From Imbricaverruca yamaguchii (taxonomy: Eukaryota > Arthropoda > Thecostraca > Neoverrucidae): a stretch of 64,000 nt of DNA. The stretch is from assembly GCA_034440575.1 (NCBI GenBank), contig JAOTOL010000856.1:62001-126000 (forward strand), read 5' to 3'. The position numbers and the translations under genes are program-made. The number at the start of each line of letters is the position of its first letter. Within the stretch, counting starts at the first letter, position 1. The notes beneath the pieces were generated by a model. The model was not told the origin of the DNA and did no database searches. It was given only the letters and a program-made list of their open reading frames with translations. Of the stretch, positions 49,401 through 61,400 are shown piece by piece.

Positions 49401-52400
49401 GGTGGCAGGTGTGAGGACGGGTTGACACAACGGCGTCAAGAACCGCACATCAGACATCACCGTTGGCAGCTTCGGAGAAGAGTCGGTTTATGCCATCCGT
49501 GAAGAATAAGCCAGCTAATATTAACGTTTCACACCATATATTGTGAGACATATAGCCAGGTTTCCTAACTAAAATCGATGGCGAAATAATATGAAACTAG
49601 GAAATTGTCGTTCGTGAAAGACTCTTCGTCCACCATAGCTGACAGTTTAGCGGGTGCACCACAGATGTCGCGCCTACCTGTGCCGAACTTGAGGTTGTCT
49701 GGGTTCACACCAGATGGCAGTGTGTTGGAGAGCAGAGACTGTCTGCACGAGTCTTGCTCGGCGTCGCAGAGTGAAGTGGGACGAGACACCGCTGCAAAGG
49801 CCTGGCATTAAAGTCATGTCGTTCAATCGTCATAAGAACATAACCATTTAGAGATAAAAACATAAACCACTCTTTGTGGATTCTTGCGGTGTATCACATC
49901 TTAGCGAGGAACAAACCAGCAAGCTCCATTAAACATTGTAGCAAACCATGTAATGGCAAAATGTCAGCAAATAAAAAAAGTATCCGAGTGAATCGAATTT
50001 CAGGGAGCCTAGAACTTCGCAATAAACACTTAATCACGAACGACTACGTAAAGAAGCTGGGCCGAGGCCAAATAACACCCAGCGGCCAATGCCTAGCGCC
50101 AGCTGCCGACACACCAGCCGGCCAGACCGTGACGGAACAATCGCGCCGCTCACGTGAGCTGCAGTAGGACGACGAGCTGGGCGGCTGCGAGTCGGGCGAG
50201 CCGTGCTGGCCGGCCGGCTCAGGCTGGTGGTTGCCGCGCCAGCTCACAGATGGCACCACCGGCTGGCTGTCCCCGGCCGACTGGTGCGGCGTGTCCATGT
50301 GGTTCACCAGGAACAGGTGCGGCTCGTCGTAGTGGTGCTCCGACGGCGAGTTGAGCAGCGCTGTCGGGTCACGTGGTGTCACAACACGCGCTGGTCGGCA
50401 CACGGGCCATCGAGGGGTCGCCGGCCACCGAGGGGAGGTGTGTCACCACACGCGCTGGTCGGCACATGAGCCATCGAGGGGTCGCCGGCCACCGAGGGGA
50501 GGTGTGTCACCACACGCGCTGGTCGGCACATGAGCCATCGAGAGGTCGCCGGCCACCGAGGCGAAGTGTGTGTCACCACACGCGCTGATCGGCACATGAG
50601 CCATCGAGGGGTCGCCGGCCACCGAGGCGAAGTGTGTGTACTTTTGGTGTTGCCGATACAGCGCCAATTGTTTCTAAAGTTAGTGTTACGCCGTTATAGT
50701 TAAGCCGTTATTATAGTGTTATACATGATCGTGCATAGAAGGAACGGGTGCCAAAATTCATTTCGACCAGTCAGCCACTGCTACTCAAAACCGTCACTGG
50801 CAATGCTGAGTGAGAAGCATCAAGTCTCGATTTAAGCCTCGAGGATGAAGGTTGTTGGAGGTCCAGCAGACACAATTTCCACCTTTACCGCCGAGAAAGC
50901 GGCCACGTAGTCCAGAAACGTTCTCCTAAAAAGGCGGAAAAGATTAACGTACCAATCTGTCCGGTCTCCAAATTTGCCCTTCAGTCAATTAGCTGCACAC
51001 AAGAATATTACATTAGCAACACTGCTCCGGCTCGGTAATATAATCATGATATCTATATCCCAATATGATGATAACAATTCAATCGGTAATGATAACCTAA
51101 TGACTGTACCCGCAACATTCAGTTCTGGAATGGCGTACCGGGAAAGCTTGCCGCCGTCATTTATTCACCAACTTTAAAATTAAATACACACCGCATGGCA
51201 GGCGTGCTTGCAAGGGTATGGCATATAACTAGATATTCAATATAATTTTTTGGTATTGTAACCCGACGTGTCCCGACTCACCGGTTTTGTTGCTGTTGGG
51301 ATCTCCGTAGGCATAGTCTTGACACAGACTGGCCGAGGTCGGGTTCATGATCGCCACGCTAGATGTCAGGTCGGGCGCATACCCCAGCTGTTTTTTGTTG
51401 TTGTCATAGTAGCGAGCTTCGTGATCTGTCGGTCGGTAGATTTCGATGAATTACTACCTTATGCAGAAAAACACTACGGGGAAAATTGAAATCAAGTTCC
51501 GACGTCACTCAAACAACCGTAATGCGACGGAATTTATCAGTGAAGACTTCGTCTCTTCTGTCAACAATCCCTGGGTTGTCACCTACCTGTCTCCAAGAGG
51601 AAATACATGCTCTGTCTTTGGCCTTTGTGTCATCACCTACCTCTCTCCGTGAGACCATACATGCTCTGTCCACGGCCCTTGGGCTGTCACCTACCTCTCT
51701 CCGTGAGGCCATACATGCTCTGTCCACGGCCCTTGGGTTGTCACCTACCTCTCTCCGTGAGGCCATACATGCTCTGTCCACGGCCCTTGGGCTGTCACCT
51801 ACCTCTCTCCGTGAGACCATACATGCTCTGTCCACGGCCCTTGGGTTGTCACCTACCTCTCTCCGTGAGGCCATACATGCTCTGTCCGTGGCCCTTGGGC
51901 TGTCACCTACCTCTCTCCGTGAGGCCATACATGCTCTGTCCATGGCCCTTGGGCTGTCACCTACCTCTCTCCGTGAGACCATACATGCTCTGTCCACGGC
52001 CCTTGGGTTGTCACCTACCTCTCTCCGTGAGGCCATACATGCTCTGTCCACGGCCCTTGGGCTGTCACCTACCTCTCTCCGTGAGGCCATACATGCTCTG
52101 TCCACGGCCCTTGGGCTGTCACCTCTCTCCGTGAGGCCATACATGCTCTGTCCACGGCCCTTGGGCTGTCACCTACCTCTCTCCGTGAGGCCATACATGC
52201 TCTGTCCACGGCCCTTGGTTTTTCACCTACCTCTTTCCGTTAGCGGCCTTGGCTGCCTTTGTTTGTGTCACCTACCTCTCTCCGTGAGGCCATACATGCT
52301 CTGTCCACGGCCCTTGCGCCGGTACAGCTTGAGCGCCAGCAGCGCTATCATTGGGAACACGAGCAGCGCCACAGCCAGACCCACGTATAGGGCAACGTCA

Positions 52401-55400
52401 GAGCGGGCCACAGCATGAGGAGCTGAAACACAGCGCAGCACGTCACCGCACAGCCAGACCCACGTACAACGTCCGAGCGGACCACAGCATGAGGAGCTGA
52501 AACACAGCACAACACGTCACAGCCAGACCCACGTACGGGGCAACGTCCGAGCGGACCACAGCATGAGGAGCTGAAACACAGCACAGCACAGCACGTCACA
52601 GCCAGACCCACGCACAGGGCAACGTCCAAGCGGGCCACGGCATGAGGAGCTGAAACACAGCACAGCACGTCGCAGCCAGACCCACGTACAACGTCCGAGC
52701 AGGCCACAGCATGAGGAGCTGAAACACAGCACGTCACCGCACAGCCAGACCCACGGATATGGCAACGTCCGGGAGGGTCGTTGGGCACTGAACCTGGGCA
52801 TTGTGCAATGAAACACAACACAACACAACACAACACAGCACAGCATGTCACAGCCAGACCCGCGCACAGGGTGGGCCACAGCATGGGGAGCTGAAGCACA
52901 TAACACAGCACAGTACGGCACGGCACGGCACGGCACGGCACGGCACGGCACGGCACGGCACGGCACGATACGATACGACACGACACGACACGACACGACA
53001 CGACACGGCACGACACGACACGACACGACACGACACGGCACTACACGACACGACACGACACGGCAGGGCACGGCACGGCACGGCACATCACATAACATCA
53101 CGACATAGACGCAGCTACAGGGATAAAATATTGTTTTTTTCGTTAGGTGTGAGATGTCGAAACGAGCACAGTAGGATGTCAAATTTGTCATGGAATTAGT
53201 GTCCTTTAAAATGTTTTTGATGTCTTCAGATTCAAATTTCACCCAATGGTGTAGGCGTAAATGCTGGTACCTTTATCATTTGTTTTGAGATTAATAATTT
53301 AAGAAGAGTTATAGTCGGGATAGGGAGAATAACAACTATGATATAATCTGGTATTGCATGCCATATCACATCACAGGTAATTCCTTTATCTAAAATTTCA
53401 TTACGAAATATTCGTGTACCACCATTCCTTATTGAGAGAATGCACATGAGATAATGCTTCTTATAAATGAGATACTGTCAGAAAGGAGACATGAAGACCT
53501 TATAAGCATGTATCAAGGAGCAGGATGTCGATACTTCTTGCAGAAGGATGTCGATTGAGTGTTCAGAAAGTGGTATATTCCACCCTATTTTACGAATAAT
53601 TTATCACTGCGCAGCTACGTGCAGATAAACGGAGACCGGGGCGTTCTCAGCCGAGACTGACATCAAGGGACATACGTGATGGCCTCTCCGTCATCACAGT
53701 TTGGAGGGATAACGGCCCATGGCAACAGCTCGTCGTAGCTCCGGATATACCCCTCCATGGGTATATATATACTCCGGATATGCCAGACAACGCATCACTG
53801 TAATGAAATTGAGCGTAGCGCTTCAAGGCCTCATCCATGTTCACCTCCTGGGCAGAAACCTCAGTACAGAACCCACTTGGCCTCAAGATGCTGAATTACA
53901 CTGAAAGGATCAATTGGAGTGCAGAGATATCCAACGTCAAACAAAAGTACATTTGTAGTCAACTGCCATCGCGGTGAAAACCTATTGACACCTAGTCTTC
54001 CTCCTGGCCAAATTCATGACCCGCTAGGCCAAATTCATTAGCACACCATAGGACAGCGTATGGAAGCCAGGTTTAGAAGCTTCTGGCGCCAGCACAGCTA
54101 TGGTCGTACGTCATCTGAACGCTTAATCCTACCAGCATCAATCCTACATCTCGTCAGGGCATGTGTCAAGCATGGATCGAAGCGTTCCATAATTATTGGA
54201 AGCATATGAGCAGCATGAATGAAATTTGGTAACAAAATTTGCAGCCAAGGAACTCGTTACTACATTGCGTTAAGGTCATGAACTGATAAAATGTCCAGAC
54301 CTAAAAAGAGCCACAGGGGCCATCTAGATTAAGCCTGTGAAGAGAAGATACCATAAGTCCAGACAAAAGACACTCATCTTAACCAATACCACATCCAAAA
54401 TTCCAAAGCAACTATCCAACAACATCCCTCACAGCTATCAATACCTACTATTACTACATCAATACCTGCAGCTACCTTACCTACTTAGGCCTATTCACTC
54501 GACCCGGCGTAATATACACCTTGATCACGCCCTACCAATACTTTTCAAGCTCCATCCATGCCTGTTAAAAGGGTCGTTTACCGTGCACACCAACTAGCAT
54601 AAATCTCACCCCATCCACAGCTAATCAACTTGAAAAAAACAATTGAAAAACAATTGTTTGTTTTCAACCTAAATAATTGCATGCCTTAATTTTAAATAAA
54701 TTAGTAATGGATTACCCACATCAGGGCAGCCTATTCAATTGAACAACCACCATTTGACTGAAGACCTGTTGGCGCTTGACTGTCCTACACCTTGACTTGT
54801 CTAACCTGAATTGATGACCACTATGCGACACCCTAAACAGAAGGACAGTGTTCAAATTGGCCTAGTCCCCTTAACGATTTTGCACATCTCAATCATATCA
54901 CCCATTAATCCCCCATACTTGATTAATCACTCAACTCTCAGCCCTGCCTCACTATTGTTCCCAAAAATACTAAAGAGAAGTGGACCTAGAACAGAGCCCG
55001 GTGGCACTACACTCAAAACATAATTCATTCAGAATTGCATTCATGTAACACTACCCTTTGCTTCCGTCTACTTAACCATGCTTCAATCCAACCTAAAAGT
55101 CTTCCATTAATCCTATGCTGCTCTAGTCCATCAATTAGATGCCTGTGTGGAACTTTAGCAAAAGCTTTGCTAAAGTATAAACACACAATTCGTCTACTTT
55201 TCCATGAAGTCCAATAGGTTAGCTAGTACAGTGATGCCAACCATTCGGAGCACAGTGTGGTGTTTTTTCTTAGCTGTCATCGGTCGCCCGGCCGCCCACC
55301 ACATGTGCTCACGTCTCAGTGGGCCCGGACGCGTACGACACCGACCGTTCCACCTGGCGTGGGCCACTCACAACACCTCGTGTCCCCTAATTCCTACACC

Positions 55401-58400
55401 TCGTGTCCCCTAATTCCTATGCGCGCGGCACCGGTCGGCCGACATCGTGTCGCCCGGGCAGGCAGCTCTCTCGCCAGATACCCATCTTCTCGGAAACAAA
55501 CGGCGGACCTAATGGCGAGCGGGCGGAGAGATGCTATCTCCTGCGCAGAGGTGCCGCCGGCCCGCGGCCCATCATGGACATCGGCCGGGCATTCGACGTG
55601 GAGCTGGCAATTGCCCGCGGATGGCCGGCTCTGGCAGGACAAAGGTCGGCTCCGGCAGGCCCAAGCGCTCCACCGGACTCGGAAGGCTGGGCTGGCGTGT
55701 GCTATCTGGGGTTGTAGGTTGTCTTTCTATGCCACGATAATAGGAGAAATTTCACATAAAACGGCTTGTAAATGTTTCTTCTTGGCTTTCGATCGGGCAC
55801 GCGGTTCGTCGAGACAATTAGTCGAAGGATCAGTCACCATATTTAATTGATACAAACGCGGCAATCGTGATCAAAACTGCATCAGAATATCCCGCACAAT
55901 AAAACAGTCGGGCTCATAAAACAAACAAAAACAAAACGCAGAATGAACAGAGAAACACGGCTTAGGACCAGAACTACTAGTAAAAGTGTAATGAGACGGT
56001 GCTACCTGCAACAGCTAACGCACGATTTACTCATGAAAATTCCGTGGTCGTGTACTCGGTGGTGTCGGGTGCTGATTACAGGCCATCTACCAATATTAGA
56101 GCTCGTTTTCAACTTGTCTGGACTGCGGACATAATTGCTGAGGAATCGTTTTGCAGGTTCCGTAATGGATGTGGTCTGATATAATGATGGGTACTCTCGT
56201 TCTTCATTACGAAGCCTACTTGTGTGATTCCTGCAGCTGGCAGTCCAGGGCCGAGGCTGGACGAGGCGGCAGGACAAGTGTCCGTCTGAAACCGCTCTCT
56301 CGCACGGGACGACGCTACGTATCTGTATTCAAGCCTCACTTCATCGTTGCTGCTGGTCTGCTGTAGGTATATTGCTCTGCTACCTTCTAATGAGCTTAGC
56401 TATTAGTTTACCAATTATTGCTCCGGTAACGATTGCCATGCGATAGCGTTGTCTAAATCGTCTGTTCAGGTATACGCTAGATCCTCCGCCAAGAACGCTG
56501 AATCTGCATTTATTTGTCCGATCGTCAACGGACAATCCCATTAACTGACGGAATTCACGTGTTTCAGACTGAGTCGAGCCTTGTCGCGGCTCGTGATCGC
56601 CTTCGCCGACGTAGCGCGGCGGGCGTGCAGTAATCGACTTCCCCGCGCTTACCTCCAGGCGGTCCCACCATCATCTCTCCAATCACGCTCACGATAACGC
56701 TCGGCCTAAGTACACACACACCACGACATCCCAACCCACGGCAATTAGTCATCCCCGGCGGCCTCCCCTCCCCTTCCCTCTCCCCATGCCAACTCACTCC
56801 CGCCAAAAGCGCCGACGCCGCATTCCCCCACAGCAGTGGCAGCGGCGGAATGGACCCAGCCGAGCGTGGGCACTTCCTGCCCGGAGATACCCGCCGCCGG
56901 GGGAGGCGAAATTTGCCAGCGGGCCTACATCTGCACGTCTGTGGGCAGGGAGGGATCCTCGCGGCACCTCTGACTCAGCCGGGATCGATGATGGCTAACA
57001 TACATCGCACAAACTCACTAAACACATTCAGTGTAATAATGATTGTGTCCACCCACGGACATGTTTCACTCTACATTAGTGATTACGGTTCGGAACACGG
57101 CTGATAATGATTTTGGGGTTGGTGAGATCCAGACCGAGTTTGATCACCTTCCACTCAAAGGCCATGTAGCAACACGAGAAGACTGCCATTGTCCCGCGGT
57201 GGTGAGGAATTCCTGTCCCACCTGCCGGGCCACCCGCGCCGGCTGCGCGACCCACAACGACCCGCCTGTCCCACACACGCTGGCGGGAAACGGCCCACAA
57301 CGACCCGCCTGTCCCACACACGCTGGCGGGAAACGGCCCACAACGACCCGCCTGTCCCACACACACGCTGGCGGGAAACGGCCCACAACGACCCGCCTGT
57401 CCCACACACACGCTGGCGGGAAACGGCCCACAACGACCCGCCTGTCACACACACACGCTGGCGGGAAACGGCCCACAACGACCCGCCTGTCCCATACACG
57501 CTGGCGGGAAACGGCCCACAACGACCCGCCTGTCCCACACACGCTGGCGGGAAACGGCCCACAACGACCCGCCTGTCCCACACACGCTGGCGGGAAACGG
57601 CCCACAACGACCCGCCTGTCCACACACGCTGGCGGGAAACGGCCCACAACGACCCGCCTGTCCACACACACGCTGGCGGGAAACGGCCCACAACGACCCG
57701 CCTGTCCCACACACGCTGGCGGGAAACGGCCCGCAACGACCCGCCTGTCCCACACACGCTGGCGGGAAACGGCCCGCAGGCGACCCGCCTGTCCCACACA
57801 CGCTGGCGGGGCCCACAACGACCCGCCTGCCCACACGCTGGCGGGAAACGGCCCACAACGACCCGCCTGTCCCACACACGCTGGCGGGAAACGGCCCACA
57901 ACGACCCGCCTGTCCCACACACGCTGGCGGGAAACGGCCCACAACGACCCGCCTGTCCACACACGCTGGCGGGAGAACGGCCCACAACGACCCGCCTGTC
58001 CCACACGCACGCTGGCGGCGGCCCCAACGACCCGCCTGTCACACGCTGGCTGGAAACGGCCCACAACGACCCGCCTGTCCCACACACGCTGGCGCGGCCC
58101 CAACGACCCGCCTGTCCCACACGCTGGCGGAAACGGCCCACAACGACCCGCCTGTCCCACACGCTGGCGGGAAACGGCCCCAGCGACCCGCCTGTCCACA
58201 CACGCTGGCGGAAACGGCCCACCCGCCTCACACGCTGGCGGGAAACGGCCCACAACGACCCGCCTGTCCCACACACACGCTGGCGGGAAACGGCCCACAA
58301 CGACCCGCCTGTCCCACACACACGCTGGCGGGAAACGGCCCACAACGACCCGCCTGTCCCACACACGCTGGCGGGAAACGGCCCACAACGACCCGCCTGT

Positions 58401-61400
58401 CCCACACACGCTGGCGGGAAACGGCCCACAACGACCCGCCTGTCCCACACACGCTGGCGGGAAACGGCCCACAACGACCCGCCTGTCCCACACACGCTGG
58501 CGGGAAACGGCCCACAACGACCCGCCTGTCCCACACACGCTGGCGGGAAACGGCCCACAACGACCCGCCTGTCCCACACACGCTGGCGGGAAACGGCCCA
58601 CAACGACCCGCCTGTCCCACACACGCTGGCCGGAAACGGCCCACAACGACCCGCCTGTCCCACACATGCTGGCGGGAAACGGCCCACAACGACCCGCCTG
58701 TCCAACACACACGCTGGCTGGCGGGAAACGGCCCACAACGACCCGCCTGTCCAAACACACGCTGGCGGGAAACGGCCCACAACGACCCGCCTGTCCCACA
58801 CACGCTGGCGGGAAACGGCCCACAACGACCCGCCTGTCCCACACACGCTGGCGGGAAACGGCCCACAACGACCCGCCTGTCCCACACACGCTGGCGGGAA
58901 ACGGCCCACAACGACCCGCCTGTCCCACACACGCTGGCGGGAAACGGCCCACAACGACCCGCCTGTCCACACACGCTGGCGGGAAACGGCCCACAACGAC
59001 CCGCCTGTCCCACACACGCTGGCGGGAAACGGCCCACAACGACCCGCCTGTCCCACACACGCTGGCGGGAAACGGCCCGCAGCGTGGCACCCGCCTGTCC
59101 CACACACACGCTGGCGGGAAACGGCCCGCAGCGTGGCACCCGCCTGTCCCACACACACGCTGGCGGGAAACGGCCCGCAGCGACCCGCCTGTCCCACACA
59201 CACTGGCGGGAAACGGCCCGCAGCGTGGCACCCGCCTGTCCCACACACGCTGGCGGGAAACGGCCCGCAGCGACCCGCCTGTCCCACACACACTGGCGGG
59301 AAACGACCCGCAGCGTGGCACCCGCCTGTCCCACACACACGCTGGCGGGAAACGGCCCACAGCGACCCGCCTGTCCCACACACGTTGGCGGGAAACGGCC
59401 CACAACGTGGTACCCGCCTGTCCCACACACACTGGCGGGAAACGGCCCGCAGCGTGGCACCCGCCTGTCCCACACACACGCTGGCGGGAAAGACTACACG
59501 GAATGGTCCGGTGGCCACACTCCCTGCAGTAGCGTTAGCGAACGGCTTTCTAAGGTGATCAAAGGTCAACATTTATCGGATTCCCATCGGTGGGAGCCAT
59601 ACCATTCACACGAGCAAGGTTCTATTCGCGGTCGGGACAGGGGTGTTGGGTCTGACTAAATGACGGGACTCCCCACCAACGCAATTTTATATTTAATCTA
59701 CAACAATAAAGCAATTCAATTCACAGCATACAGCAATTGCTTGGCTATTATGTACCAATGACAGCGGAACACACCGAAGGAAGTGCATACAAGGATTGAT
59801 ATTCTTCCGATTATGGTATAGCGGACAGGGATGGCAGGATTACAGGTTGAGGGACAGACAGAAGGGACAGGACGTGCCGAGACGCCATGTTTGGTTCACG
59901 CTCAGCAAGAGTTCCGCGCTTACAAACAAGGACAACGCTACTAGATAGCATGACTCACAGGATTTTCATCAGGGGGTGGGGGAGGAGTGTAATGAAACAG
60001 AGAAAGGTTTCGGGGCGCGATATCGCGGACAATTTTAGGGATTCGCATGCTGAAAATATCAAATGTTCTCGTTTCATCCAGCGTATTTTTGGTTGCTAAG
60101 GGTGACCCAAGCCTCCGCCCCCACATCGCTTGGGCTGCACCTATGGTGACGCGTGACACGATAGCATTGACAGCGGTACAATGACAACACGCTTGGCAGT
60201 TGATGCATCTAAAGCTTTTGATAGTGTGGAGCACAGCGACCTGCTGTAACAGCTGGGCTGGTATGGAATGGACAGCCGGTGGTTCTCAGCCTCATTTCAA
60301 GAGCGCACTCAGTCTACATCAAGACTGTTCCGACCTACCGATCACACACGGAGCAGTGCAAGGCTCGACATTAGGCCCCGTACTCTTTTCATTGCATGGT
60401 TCGATATTAGGTTCCGTGTTCATTTTGTTCTCCACAAAGTACACGTCGGAACGACTGCAAATTGTTATGTACGTCGATGACTGACATAGAACTCCCTGCA
60501 ATACCTCAATACAAAATGGCAGAGGTCACTGCTCCCTCTGCTTCACGGTTCCCGCGCCTTTGCTGTTAATATTGCCACTGTTAATATTGTACATCACTTA
60601 CAAGACAAGAAAGTACATGCACCTTGAGTTATTGCACGACACATGACATGTAGGACATTGAAGATTCTTTCGAGCTGAATTGTCGCGGTGAGGGCGAAAT
60701 CCCCGGCGGGTAGCGAAGTCTGAATGCGAGGCATTGGCAATGCGACGACACAAAGTGCTTAGCTCAACGTCATCACCTCCAGAGCTCATCAAAATAGGTG
60801 GCGTACCACACTTATTGATTAACGTTGCATGCCCTTGCAAACGCTAGCGGAGCTATATTTAAGTGATTCCGGACTGATGGATTCCCAGAAGTATTCTAGT
60901 GACCACAAATCCACCGAGAGATGAGACCTCGGTGTTTGACCGCTGGTAGAAGTTGAAGTGACTGGCGGGGCGACCGCGTGTGCCCTGAGGAAGCTTTTGG
61001 CGTTGGCGCCATGAAGTTAGCTAAGAACGCTAAATTATAATTCGGTGGCCATGTTTCCCTGCTCAGAGCGTCAGAGTACTACTTCGTGGTGCCGTTCCTA
61101 ATGTCGAGGTATCTAAAATACCGATTATACGACATACAGTTCGTAATGCAAATATAAAATGATACGATACCAAAAGAACACAACATCAAGCAAATATGAA
61201 TTTTAGTTTTTGCCCTAAAAACCAAAAAAAAACCAGGGAGTAGGAAACCCCCCCCCCCCCTCCCCCCACCCCCCCCCCCCCCCCACCCCCCCCCCTTTTT
61301 CCCCCCCCCCCCCCCCCCTTCCCCCCCCCCCCCCCAAAAAAAAAAAAAAAAAAAAAAAAAAAACCCCCCCCCCCCCCAACCACCCCCCCCCCCCCCCCCC

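Noticed and set aside
57043..59572. Open frames of 777-829 codons on both strands
   Set aside because: They arise from a 43-bp minisatellite without stops; the frame changes each unit and no domain is present.
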